From: Thermoleophilaceae bacterium
Lineage (GTDB): Bacteria > Actinomycetota > Thermoleophilia > Solirubrobacterales > JACPNS01
Direction of reading: 5' to 3'
NCBI GenBank assembly: GCA_016462645.1
Contig: JAEMSX010000015.1
Span: 1 to 48,268, forward strand
Length of the DNA: 48,268 nucleotides
Positions 7,854 through 15,063 of the stretch are shown piece after piece (positions within the stretch are counted from its first letter, which is position 1; every line of letters begins with the position of its first letter). The notes beneath the pieces are model-generated. The model searched no databases and had not been told where the DNA came from. It saw only the letters and a program-made list of their open reading frames with translations. The position numbers and the translations under genes were made by a program.

Positions 7854-8426
7854 ATGGCAAAGCCCACCCAGCTCTATTTCACTGACGACGCCGAGGCCAA
7901 CAAGCTCAACGCCAAGGATCCGATGGCGCTGCTGATCGGATTTGTGCTCGATCAGCAGGTGACCGTGCCCAAAGCTTTCGCCGGTCCGCTCGCGATCCAG
8001 CAGCGGCTCGGCTCGCTCGACGCCGACACCCTGGCGAGCACCGAGCTTGAGCCGATCTTCCGCGAGAAGCCGGCGATCCACCGTTACCCCGGCAACATGG
8101 CCAAGCGCGTGAGCGAACTCGGAGCGCATGTCGCCGAGAACTACGACGGCGACGCCGCGAAGGTCTGGAAGAGCGCGAAGACGCCCGAGCAGCTCCAGGC
8201 CAATCTCGATGCGCTGCCCGGGTTCGGCGAGATGAAGGTGCGCTCGATCGCCTCTGTACTGGCCAAGCACTACGGAGTGAAGATCGCAGAACCGCTCGTC
8301 CCCGATCACCCCACGCTCGGCGACATCGGATCGTTCGATCAGCTGCATGAGTACCAGGCGGCCAAGAAGCTGCACAAGCAGGACTGGTACTCGGTCTACG
8401 GCAAAGGCAAGAAGAAGAAAGGCTGA
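7854..8426 (+). CDS. HhH-GPD-type base-excision repair protein
   Basis: The 190-residue product is an actinobacterial HhH-GPD family protein, presumed to be a DNA glycosylase acting in base-excision repair. It contains PMALLIGFVLDQQVTVPKAF, the helix-hairpin-helix LPGFGEMKVRSIASVLA (about residues 122-138) and the downstream VPDHPTLGDIGSF segment holding the Asp region. It ends in a basic tail (GKGKKKKG). There is no [4Fe-4S] cysteine cluster. TACCGT ends 6 nt before the ATG, which suggests a leaderless message. The methyltransferase gene follows directly. Confidence 0.85.
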   Translation: MAKPTQLYFTDDAEANKLNAKDPMALLIGFVLDQQVTVPKAFAGPLAIQQRLGSLDADTLASTELEPIFREKPAIHRYPGNMAKRVSELGAHVAENYDGDAAKVWKSAKTPEQLQANLDALPGFGEMKVRSIASVLAKHYGVKIAEPLVPDHPTLGDIGSFDQLHEYQAAKKLHKQDWYSVYGKGKKKKG

Positions 8427-9068
8427 ATGATGGGTCTCTACGACGCACTGTTCGCGAGCCAGTACGACCGTTTTCTCGCACTCGCAGAGCGCGATGGGCT
8501 CGCCGCCCGGCGCGAAGAGCTCTTGAAGAGCGTGCGCGGTCGCGTACTCGAGATCGGCGCAGGCACCGGGCTCAACCTCGACTACTACCCCGACTCGCTG
8601 GAGCGGCTCGTCCTCACCGAACCGAGCGAGCCGATGGCAAGACGGCTCAAGGACCGCGTCGCCGCGAGCGCGCTCGATGCCGAAGTCGTGATCGCTCCGG
8701 CCGAGAAGCTTCCGTTCGAGGACGACAGCTTTGACACGGTCGTCAGCACGCTCGTGCTCTGCACCGTGCCCGACCCTGAGGAAACACTCGCCGAGGTCAG
8801 GCGCGTGCTCGCGCCCGGCGGATCGCTGCTGTTGATGGAGCACGTTCGCTCGGAATCGCCCGATCGCGCCAAGTGGCAGGACCGACTGGAGAAGCCCTGG
8901 CGCTGGTACGGCAACGGCTGCCGCTGCAACCGCGACACCGTTTCGACCGTCGAGAGCGCCGGATTCAGGTGGGACGAGCTGCAGCACGGATCCGTCCCGC
9001 ACGCTCCACCAATCATCAGACCGCTGATCGCGGGTCGGGCGGTTATGATGATTCAGAATGAATCATGA
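8427..9068 (+). CDS. class I SAM-dependent methyltransferase
   Basis: The 213-residue product has the classical methyltransferase order: motif I VLEIGAGTGLNLDYY (about residues 40-54), the acidic LVLTEPSEPM after strand 2, APAEKLPFEDDSFDTVVSTLVLC, and RVLAPGGSLLLMEHVR. It resembles the METTL7/UbiE-like group; the WYGNGCRCNRDTVSTVESAGF C-terminal segment fits that. The substrate is unknown. It starts immediately after the preceding stop (ATGATG, either Met possible) and overlaps the next gene by 11 bp, so 7854-10604 likely forms a transcription unit. Confidence 0.85.
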   Translation: MMGLYDALFASQYDRFLALAERDGLAARREELLKSVRGRVLEIGAGTGLNLDYYPDSLERLVLTEPSEPMARRLKDRVAASALDAEVVIAPAEKLPFEDDSFDTVVSTLVLCTVPDPEETLAEVRRVLAPGGSLLLMEHVRSESPDRAKWQDRLEKPWRWYGNGCRCNRDTVSTVESAGFRWDELQHGSVPHAPPIIRPLIAGRAVMMIQNES

Positions 9069-9825
9069 AGTGACTTTCTACGGCTTCGCAGGCTCGCACC
9101 CCTGCGAGGCCGTCTACGCCGCAGCCAGGCACAAGGGGCTCGACTTCAAGACGGTCAACCTCCCACCGGCAATCCATCGGCTGATCATGCGCGTGAAGTT
9201 CGGCGGCACCCGCGTGCCCGGCGCGACGATCAACGGCATGAAGGTCCAGGGAACCAGTTCGATCTTCCTTGCCCTCGACTACCTCAAGGCCGATCCGCCG
9301 CTGTTCCCTTCAGACCCCGAGGAGCGCGGTCGCGTGATCGCGGCCGAGCACTGGGGCGAAGGCGAGTTCCAGGACATCGGTCGCCGACTGATCTGGGCGC
9401 ATCTCTCTCGCAGCCCCGAGACTGTGCGCGCATGGGCCGCTGCCGGGCCGCCGGGCCTCGACCAACGGATCAAGTACTTCAGCGCGCCGCACCTCGCGCA
9501 GATCGCGAAGTTCGGCAACGGCGCCACCGACGAGCAGGTCGAGAAGGACCTGCGCCACCTCCCGATGCTGCTCGACCGCGTCGATGAGCTGATCGCCGAG
9601 GGCGTGATCGGTGGCGACGAGCCCAACGCCGCCGATTTCCAGATCTTCTCCTCGGTGGCGATGTGGTCGAACATGCGCGACATCCGACCCGCGATCAAGG
9701 ATCGACCCTGCGGCGAAGTCGCCGCGCGGCTGTTTCCGGAGTACAAGGGCGTCGTCCCCTCTGGACTATTGCCCGAGTCATGGTTCGCGGAGCTGCGCGA
9801 GACCGCCCTATCCTCACCCGCATGA
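9058..9825 (+). CDS. glutathione S-transferase-like (thioredoxin-fold N-terminal) protein
   Basis: The 255-residue product starts with a thioredoxin-like GST N-terminal domain (VTFYGFAGSHPCEAVYAAARHKGLDF, then RVPGATINGMKVQGTSSIFLALDYL with the cis-Pro V-P-G turn), followed by an all-helical C-terminal half ending in GDEPNAADFQIFSSVAMW, the typical GST N-cap. Actinobacteria usually lack glutathione, so the thiol substrate or function is open. TATGAT (9044-9049) ends 8 nt before the ATG inside the methyltransferase gene, so a separate leaderless transcript is possible. It overlaps the SDR start by ATGA. Confidence 0.8.
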   Translation: MNHEVTFYGFAGSHPCEAVYAAARHKGLDFKTVNLPPAIHRLIMRVKFGGTRVPGATINGMKVQGTSSIFLALDYLKADPPLFPSDPEERGRVIAAEHWGEGEFQDIGRRLIWAHLSRSPETVRAWAAAGPPGLDQRIKYFSAPHLAQIAKFGNGATDEQVEKDLRHLPMLLDRVDELIAEGVIGGDEPNAADFQIFSSVAMWSNMRDIRPAIKDRPCGEVAARLFPEYKGVVPSGLLPESWFAELRETALSSPA

Positions 9826-10604
9826 CTGCGCTGGTAACGGGGGCCGGAAGCGGCATCGGCAATCGCCTTGCCGAGCTGCTGCTCACGCGCGGCGATCAGG
9901 TGATCGCGCTGGACGTGAAGTTCTCCGACGCCGCGCGCGAAGCTCTGAAGAAGATCGGGCCGGCCGTCCACTTCGAGGAAGTCGACGTGCGCGATGGCGA
10001 CGCCGTGAAGGCTGCCGTCGAAGCGGGAGTCGCCGCACTCGGCGCGCCGCGACTGGTGATCAACAGCGCCGGTGTCGTGATCGCAGTGCCGTTCGAGGAG
10101 ACCGACGAGGCCGCATTCCGCCGCGTCGTCGACGTCAACCTCTACGGCTCGCGCAACGTCGCCGCAGCAACGGTCCCGTACCTGAAGAACGGCGGCCACC
10201 TTGTTCTGATCGCTTCGCTCGCGGGCTTCATCGCGAACTACGGCTACTCGGCCTACTGCGCCAGCAAGTTCGGCGTCGTCGGACTCGCCGAGGTGCTGCG
10301 CCTCGAGCAGAAGCCCAACGGCGTAGAGGTGTCGGTCGTCGCGCCACCCGAGGTTGTCACGCCGATGGTCGAGGAAGAACGCCGCAGCGGATCGAAGCTG
10401 ACCGGCGAGATGAAACAGTTCGCCGGCAGCATGGAACTCGAGCCCGCTGCCGCGGCGATCCTGAAGGGCATCGACGCCGGCGGATTCCTCGTCATCCCGA
10501 GCGCAAAAGGCCGCGCGACGCGCCTGCTCAATCAGTTTGCGCCGAAGGCGCTGACCCACGGGATCAGCGACCGCCTGCTCCGCAAGGCCTCTCAGACCAA
10601 CTGA
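9822..10604 (+). CDS. SDR-family NAD(P)-dependent oxidoreductase
   Basis: The 260-residue product is a classical short-chain dehydrogenase/reductase: TGAGSGIG near the N terminus, NSAGV, a catalytic Ser in LIASLAGF and YCASK with Tyr and Lys. The substrate is unknown. I chose the ATG at 9822, which overlaps the preceding TGA (ATGA); the longer frame upstream is antisense noise with no conserved residues before the Rossmann motif. TATCCT ends 7 nt before this ATG. The gene ends 2 bp from the convergent dinB gene. Confidence 0.88.
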   Translation: MTALVTGAGSGIGNRLAELLLTRGDQVIALDVKFSDAAREALKKIGPAVHFEEVDVRDGDAVKAAVEAGVAALGAPRLVINSAGVVIAVPFEETDEAAFRRVVDVNLYGSRNVAAATVPYLKNGGHLVLIASLAGFIANYGYSAYCASKFGVVGLAEVLRLEQKPNGVEVSVVAPPEVVTPMVEEERRSGSKLTGEMKQFAGSMELEPAAAAILKGIDAGGFLVIPSAKGRATRLLNQFAPKALTHGISDRLLRKASQTN

Positions 10605-10606
10605 GC

Positions 10607-11806
10607 TCAGTCCTCGACCTGCGGCGCGGCGAAACCCTGGTCCTTGCCGACCATCGCACCACGGCGGATCGCATCCTTGCCGAAGCGTTCCTTCACGGCG
10701 TCGACCGTCGCGTCGATCTCGTGTCCGCCGGGGCCGTCGAACGCGAGTTCGAGCTGCGCGCCGTCGTCGAGGTTTGCGAGCGCGATCCCGATCAGGGTGA
10801 TCCCGAGTTCATGAATCTGCTCCATCTCCGGCGCGAGCAGCGCGCGCAGCGCCGCACGGAACTCGGCTGAGGAAGTGCTGGGCGCCGGCAGCGTGCGCGA
10901 CCGGGTGATGCGCGAGAAGTCACCAAAACGAACGCTCAGAACGACGGTTCGCGACGACCGGCCCGCGCGGCGCAGCCGGGGGGTCACGCGATCGACCAAT
11001 GAATCGAGGATCGCCTCCAGCTCGGCGCGCGTGCGCGGCTGCTTGCTGATCGCCCGCTGCGCGCCGATCGATTTGCGACGCTCGCGGGGAGCGACGCGCC
11101 GCGGGTCCTGATTGTTCGCGAGCGCGTGCAGGCGGTGGCCCTGCGCCTTCCCGAGAATCGTGCAGAGCGTGTCCTCCTTGAGCGCCGCGATGTCGCCGAC
11201 CGTCTTCACGCCGCGGGCCCGAAGCTTCTTCGACGTGACCTTGCCGACCCCCCAGACGGCCTCGATCGGCAGCGGATGCAGGAAGTCGAGCTCGCCCTCG
11301 GGCTCGACCACCAGAAGACCGTCGGGCTTGGCCGCGCCGGAGGCGACCTTCGCGAGGAATTTCGTCCGCGCGACCCCGATCGTGATCCGCAGCCCGGTGC
11401 GCTCGAGCACCGCCGCGCGAATCTTCTGGGCGATCTCGCGCGGCGTCCCGTGAATGTGCTCCATTCCTGCGCCGTCCAGGAATGCTTCGTCGATCGAGAT
11501 CTTCTCGACCGTCGGCGAGAACTCCTCGAGCACCGCCATCACTTCCTTGCTGGCTGCGGAGTAGGCATCTCCGCGGGGCGAGACGACGATCGCGTCCGGA
11601 CAGATCGCACGCGCCTGATTGAGGCTCATCGGTGTGCTGACGCCGCGCGACTTGGCCTCGTAGCTGGCGGCCGTGACGATCCCGCCGCCGACCAGCACGG
11701 GCTTCCCGCGCAGCGCGGGGTTGTCGCGCTGCTCGACCGACGCGAAGAACGCGTCGAGGTCGGCGTGAAGGACCGTCGCGCTCGAGATCTGATCGGAGTC
11801 GGCCAC
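10607..11806 (-). CDS. dinB: DNA polymerase IV (Y-family)
   Basis: The 399-residue product is a translesion DNA polymerase. The palm motif HADLDAFFASVEQ gives catalytic Asp16, YEAKSRGV gives the nucleotide-binding Tyr-Arg region, and SIDEAFLD gives Asp106/Glu107. The thumb HhH IEAVWGVGKVTSKKLRARGV and a C-terminal little-finger domain follow. A degenerate C terminus ends in EDD-type acidic residues (QVED) rather than an obvious clamp motif. The frame is open into the upstream pilin gene; I placed the start at GTG 11806, 15 residues before the first motif and 41 bp after the pilin stop. Confidence 0.9.
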   Translation of the reverse strand: MADSDQISSATVLHADLDAFFASVEQRDNPALRGKPVLVGGGIVTAASYEAKSRGVSTPMSLNQARAICPDAIVVSPRGDAYSAASKEVMAVLEEFSPTVEKISIDEAFLDGAGMEHIHGTPREIAQKIRAAVLERTGLRITIGVARTKFLAKVASGAAKPDGLLVVEPEGELDFLHPLPIEAVWGVGKVTSKKLRARGVKTVGDIAALKEDTLCTILGKAQGHRLHALANNQDPRRVAPRERRKSIGAQRAISKQPRTRAELEAILDSLVDRVTPRLRRAGRSSRTVVLSVRFGDFSRITRSRTLPAPSTSSAEFRAALRALLAPEMEQIHELGITLIGIALANLDDGAQLELAFDGPGGHEIDATVDAVKERFGKDAIRRGAMVGKDQGFAAPQVED

Positions 11807-11847
11807 GAACAGATGTTCGCAGGAGGCTCCGATGTACGAATGCTCGG

Positions 11848-12372
11848 CTACCAGGTGCCGGTGGTGGTGCCGCTGCCCTTGCAGCCGCCGTACGGCAGCG
11901 TGTTGCCCGCGGGAATCTCGCATGTGCGGTAGAGGCGGCCGTTCTTCTCGGTCATGGTCATCCACGTGCCGCCGCTTGCCTGGGCGCCGACACAGAAGCC
12001 GATCTGCGCGCTCGCGGCGCTCACGGAAGTGCCCGCCGGACAGGTGCCTGCGGGCGCACCCGCCGCAGGGTCGGAGATGACCACGCCGGTCGCCGTGCCG
12101 CAGGAGTTCGCGGTGATCGACTGTTCGATCGCCGAGAGGCCCGCGATGTCCGCGCCGCCGTAGCTGCCGGACTCGGTCTGGAAGGTCTTCGTGGCGGTGA
12201 ACATCTGCTTGACCATCGCCTTGGCGCAGGCGTCATCGGCCTTCTTGCTCTGGGAAAGAAACGATGGGACTGCGATCGCGGTGAGGATCCCGACGATCAG
12301 AATCACGACAAGCAGCTCGATCATTGTGAAGCCCGACTGCTGATTGAGCCGAGCGGAAGCGCGGAGTGACAT
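11848..12372 (-). CDS. type IV pilin-like protein (orphan)
   Basis: The 174-residue product has a textbook class III signal: the basic leader MSLRASARLNQQS, cleavage site G/FTMIE (Glu at +5), and the hydrophobic helix LLVVILIVGILTAIAVPSFL. The mature C-terminal part is Ser/Thr/Gly-rich with five cysteines (after DDAC, ANSC, GTC, FC, TC, GGC) that could form disulfides. Pilins are assembled into type IV pili or pseudopili after cleavage by PilD. No pilus assembly, peptidase or ATPase gene lies in the window, so its partners must be elsewhere. It precedes dinB on the same strand. Confidence 0.85.
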   Translation of the reverse strand: MSLRASARLNQQSGFTMIELLVVILIVGILTAIAVPSFLSQSKKADDACAKAMVKQMFTATKTFQTESGSYGGADIAGLSAIEQSITANSCGTATGVVISDPAAGAPAGTCPAGTSVSAASAQIGFCVGAQASGGTWMTMTEKNGRLYRTCEIPAGNTLPYGGCKGSGTTTGTW

Positions 12373-12461
12373 GCGCCAGACATCGACGGATGTACTACTC
12401 AGCTTTAGTGATTACCGCCGGGTAAACACCGAATGCAAGCGGTTTGGATAGATTGGCGCAG

Positions 12462-12686
12462 ATGGGAGTGACAGTTACAGGACCCTCGGTGTCCGGCCCG
12501 CGCATCCTCGCGCCGACCTTTTCCGCGCCCGTCGCCGTCGCAGCGCTCGCAGTGGGCGCAGTCGCGATCGGCGCGCTCGCGATCGGTCGACTGAGCATCG
12601 GGACCGCCCGGATCAAGAAGCTGCAGATCGATGAACTCGAAGTCGGGAAGCTGACCGTTTCAGAGCTGATCCACCCGGGCCAATAG
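12462..12686 (+). CDS. small pentad-repeat protein
   Basis: The 74-residue product consists of a short leader (MGVTVTGPSVSGPRILAPTF) followed by about nine five-residue units of the form x-[VI]-x-x-[LV] (AVAAL, AVGAV, AIGAL, AIGRL, SIGTA, RIKKL, QIDEL, EVGKL, TVSEL). The first units are hydrophobic and glycine-rich; the later ones charged. This period-5 pattern suggests a quadrilateral beta-helix related to, but not matching, the A-[DN]-L-x-x pentapeptide-repeat consensus. An upstream TTG at 12444 is possible, but TAGATT ends 7 nt before ATG 12462, so I prefer the ATG. Function unknown. Confidence 0.65.
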   Translation: MGVTVTGPSVSGPRILAPTFSAPVAVAALAVGAVAIGALAIGRLSIGTARIKKLQIDELEVGKLTVSELIHPGQ

Positions 12687-12705
12687 CCCCAGGGAGAAGT
12701 TTTTT
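12674..12705 (+). terminator. candidate intrinsic terminator
   Basis: CCCGGGC (12674-12680) can pair with GCCC and GGG (12686-12689, 12692-12694) with a 2-nt bulge, and six T residues follow at 12700-12705. It spans the stop codon of the pentad-repeat gene. The stem is short, so this is tentative. Confidence 0.4.
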
Positions 12706-12714
12706 GTTGCGTGA

Positions 12715-12741
12715 TGTCGAAATCGTGCGTGCCCGTTCGTC
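12715..12741 (+). promoter_or_regulatory. ECF42-type promoter of the YciI-sigma operon
   Basis: TGTCGA (12715-12720) and CGTC (12738-12741) are separated by 17 bp. This fits the promoter form I recall for the ECF42 group (TGTCGA at -35, CGWC at -10) and lies about 55 bp upstream of the YciI gene, which is followed by an ECF42-like sigma gene. It implies autoregulation. The spacer length and -10 match should be checked against a proper motif. Confidence 0.5.
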
Positions 12742-12794
12742 GTCTTGTTGACCAGCGCAGATAACCGCGCAGACATACTCAGAGGAGAAGTCCC

Positions 12795-13208
12795 ATGAAG
12801 TTCATCGTTTTTGTTCCCGGCAACGCCGACACCGAGAACGGCGTGATGCCCACCGAGGCCGAACTCGCCGAGATGACCGCTTTCAACGAACGCCTCGTCG
12901 AAGCCGGCGTGATGCTCGGTGGCGAAGGGTTGCACCCGACGTCAAAGGGCGCACGCGTGCACTACGGCGACGAGGTCACCGTGACCGACGGTCCGTTCGC
13001 GGAGTCCAAGGAGATCGTCGCCGGCTTCTGGCTGCTGCAGGCCAAGTCACTCGATGAGGTCAAGGAATGGATGCGCCAGGCGCCGTTCAAGAGCGACTAC
13101 GTCGAGATCCGCCAGATCTTCGACGCCGCAGACTTCGGCGACGCGTTCACGCCCGAGCTCCAGGAGCGCGAAGAGGCGATGCGCGCCAAGACTGAGGGCC
13201 TCGCCTGA
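12795..13208 (+). CDS. YciI-like (DGPF) protein, partner of the ECF sigma factor
   Basis: The 137-residue product is a YCII-related ferredoxin-like domain protein. It has MKFIVFVPG at the N terminus, GVMLGGEGLHPTSKGARV, and the eponymous TVTDGPFAESKEIVAGFWLLQAKSLDEVKEW segment containing DGPF. DGPF proteins are the standard genomic partners of ECF42 sigma factors; their biochemical role is not established. AGGAGAAG lies 4-5 nt before the ATG. The stop codon overlaps the proposed CTG start of the sigma gene. Confidence 0.88.
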   Translation: MKFIVFVPGNADTENGVMPTEAELAEMTAFNERLVEAGVMLGGEGLHPTSKGARVHYGDEVTVTDGPFAESKEIVAGFWLLQAKSLDEVKEWMRQAPFKSDYVEIRQIFDAADFGDAFTPELQEREEAMRAKTEGLA

Positions 13209-14455
13209 CCGACGCAGATCTGACGCGCACGATCGACGCCGTCTGGCGGATCGAGGCCCCGCGATTGATCGCGGGGCTCGCGCGCTTCTGCAACGGCGAC
13301 ATCGGACGCGCGGAGGAGCTGGCGCAGGACGCGCTGGTCTCCGCGCTCGAGACGTGGCCCGCCGAGGGCGTGCCGCGCAATCCCGGCGCGTGGCTGATGA
13401 CCACGGCAAAGAACCGCCAGATCGATCTCGCCCGGCGTTCCCGGATTTTCCACGTCAAGGTCGAGGAACTCGGTCGTGAGCTCCCGGTCTCGGCGCCCGA
13501 GCCGGATCCGGAGGCGATCGACGACGACCTCCTCAGCCTTGTCTTCACCACCTGCCATCCGGTGCTCTCGCAGGACGCGCAGGTCGCCCTGACCCTGCGC
13601 ATGGTGGGCGGCCTGAAGACCGAGGAGATCGCACGCGCGTTCCTCGTCTCCGACAAGACGATCGGGCAACGCATCTCGCGTGCCAAACGCACGCTCGCCG
13701 ATGCCGAGGTGCCGTTCGAAGTGCCGCCGCCGGACGAGCGCCCCGCGCGCATCGCCGCGGTGCTGGCCGTCGTCTACCTGATCTACAACGAGGGTTACGC
13801 GGCGACGGCGGGTGAGGACTGGATGCGGCTCGACCTGTGCGAGGACGCGCTGCGGCTCGGTCGCATGCTTCAGCAGTTGATGCCGCGCGAGGCCGAAGTT
13901 CACGGTCTTGCGGCGCTGATGGAGCTCCAGTCCTCGCGCCTGCGCGCGCGGACAGCGCCAGACGGCTCCGCGATTCTGCTGCTCGACCAGAACCGCCAAC
14001 GCTGGGACCGGCTTCTGATCGACCGCGGTCTCGCCGCGATCGAGCGCGCCAAGGCGATTCCGGGCGGGACCGGTCCGTACACATTGCAGGCCGAGATCGC
14101 GGCGTGCCATGCGCGGGCGCGACGCTCCGAGGAAACCGACTGGCATCGGATCGCCGCGCTCTACCGCGACCTCTCGAACCGCACCGGTTCTCCGGTCGTT
14201 GAGCTCAACCGCGCCGTCGCAGTCGGAATGGCGAGTGGACCTGAGGCGGGACTTCGCGTGCTCGACGCGATCGCGGACGATCCCGCACTGGCCGAGTATC
14301 ACCTGCTGCCGAGCGTGCGCGGGGATCTGCTGGAGAAAGCTGGTCGCGGCGGCGAAGCTGCCGAAGAGTTTGATCGCGCTGCCGCGATGACACGAAACGA
14401 GCGCGAGCGCGAAGTGCTCAGTCGTCGGCGTGACGAACTCAGAGCAGGCTCTTGA
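13205..14455 (+). CDS. ECF42-type RNA polymerase sigma factor with C-terminal TPR-like extension
   Basis: The product (about 416 residues) has sigma region 2 (LIAGLARFCNGDIGRAEELAQDALVSALETWP...NPGAWLMTTAKNRQIDLARR), region 4 (LTLRMVGGLKTEEIARAFLVSDKTIGQRISRAKRTL) and a roughly 200-residue alpha-helical extension (DUF6596/TPR-like: VYLIYNEGYAAT, HGLAALMELQSSRLRAR, NRTGSPVVELNRAVAV) typical of ECF42, where it replaces an anti-sigma factor. No ATG or GTG precedes region 2 in frame after the stop at 13193-13195. The best start is CTG 13205: it overlaps the YciI stop (CTGA), has GAGGG 6 nt upstream, and preserves the conserved TIDAVWRIEAPRL residues. The alternative TTG at 13265 would truncate region 2. 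Confidence 0.85.
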   Translation: MTDADLTRTIDAVWRIEAPRLIAGLARFCNGDIGRAEELAQDALVSALETWPAEGVPRNPGAWLMTTAKNRQIDLARRSRIFHVKVEELGRELPVSAPEPDPEAIDDDLLSLVFTTCHPVLSQDAQVALTLRMVGGLKTEEIARAFLVSDKTIGQRISRAKRTLADAEVPFEVPPPDERPARIAAVLAVVYLIYNEGYAATAGEDWMRLDLCEDALRLGRMLQQLMPREAEVHGLAALMELQSSRLRARTAPDGSAILLLDQNRQRWDRLLIDRGLAAIERAKAIPGGTGPYTLQAEIAACHARARRSEETDWHRIAALYRDLSNRTGSPVVELNRAVAVGMASGPEAGLRVLDAIADDPALAEYHLLPSVRGDLLEKAGRGGEAAEEFDRAAAMTRNEREREVLSRRRDELRAGS

Positions 14456-15038
14456 CCGCCCGATAGACCGCGTCGCCGAGCGTCACCTCGATGATCGCTC
14501 CCGCCGCGATCACGATCGCCCCGCCGATCACGAAGGCGATGTCCTCCATGATCACGCCGACCGAGAGGATCACCACGCCGAGCGCCGGGATCGTGTCGAG
14601 CCCGGTGAACGGCGGAGCGAGAAACGCGGCGAGCGTTCCGGCGAAGACCGCGACGCCGTACAGAACGTCGCTCCACCAGTAACCGAAGAGCCAGGTGAAG
14701 CGCGGTTTTGAGAAGCGTTCGAGTTTGGTGGTGGTGTTGATCAGACCGTCGATGAACTTGGCCTTCGCCCCCTCCTCGAACTCCGTCTTGCGCCAGCGTT
14801 GGGGAATCCAGACCGTCTTACGGCCGACGATCAGCTGCAGAGCGAGCAGCATCGCGACGATCTCCAGAACGTGGGTCACGCCGCCCGTCGGAATCGGCAG
14901 CGCCGGCAGTCCGAGCAGGATGATGAACAGCAGTGCGAAGCTGCGCAGGCCGATCGTGTCGATCAGTCCGCCGAGCGTCTTGTCCCCCGGCGCGTCGCGC
15001 CAGTCCTTGAGCAGTTCTGATGCGCGCGGGGAGTCCAT
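14439..15038 (-). CDS. ExoD-family membrane protein
   Basis: The 199-residue product has the ExoD pattern: LGGLIDTIGLRSFALLFIILLGLPALPIPTGGVTHVLEI with the conserved PxPTGG, LQLIVGRKTVWIPQRW, and a C-terminal set of hydrophobic helices (VLYGVAVFAGTLAAFLAPP, GVVILSVGVIMEDIAFVIGG). ExoD was named for an exopolysaccharide/alkali-sensitivity phenotype in rhizobia; its mechanism is unknown. It is convergent with the sigma factor gene and overlaps its end by 17 bp. No exopolysaccharide genes lie nearby. Confidence 0.82.
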   Translation of the reverse strand: MDSPRASELLKDWRDAPGDKTLGGLIDTIGLRSFALLFIILLGLPALPIPTGGVTHVLEIVAMLLALQLIVGRKTVWIPQRWRKTEFEEGAKAKFIDGLINTTTKLERFSKPRFTWLFGYWWSDVLYGVAVFAGTLAAFLAPPFTGLDTIPALGVVILSVGVIMEDIAFVIGGAIVIAAGAIIEVTLGDAVYRAVKSLL

Positions 15039-15063
15039 CCCCGAAAACCTACCTGCGAACGCT

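Noticed and set aside
10607-11965. DinB with an extra 53-residue N terminus
   Set aside because: The extension overlaps the pilin coding region and has no Y-family similarity; the GTG at 11806 fits the normal length.
13265-14455. TTG 13265 as start of the sigma factor
   Set aside because: It would remove the first helix of sigma region 2 and leave a 56-bp gap after YciI; CTG 13205 has a better ribosome site and overlap.
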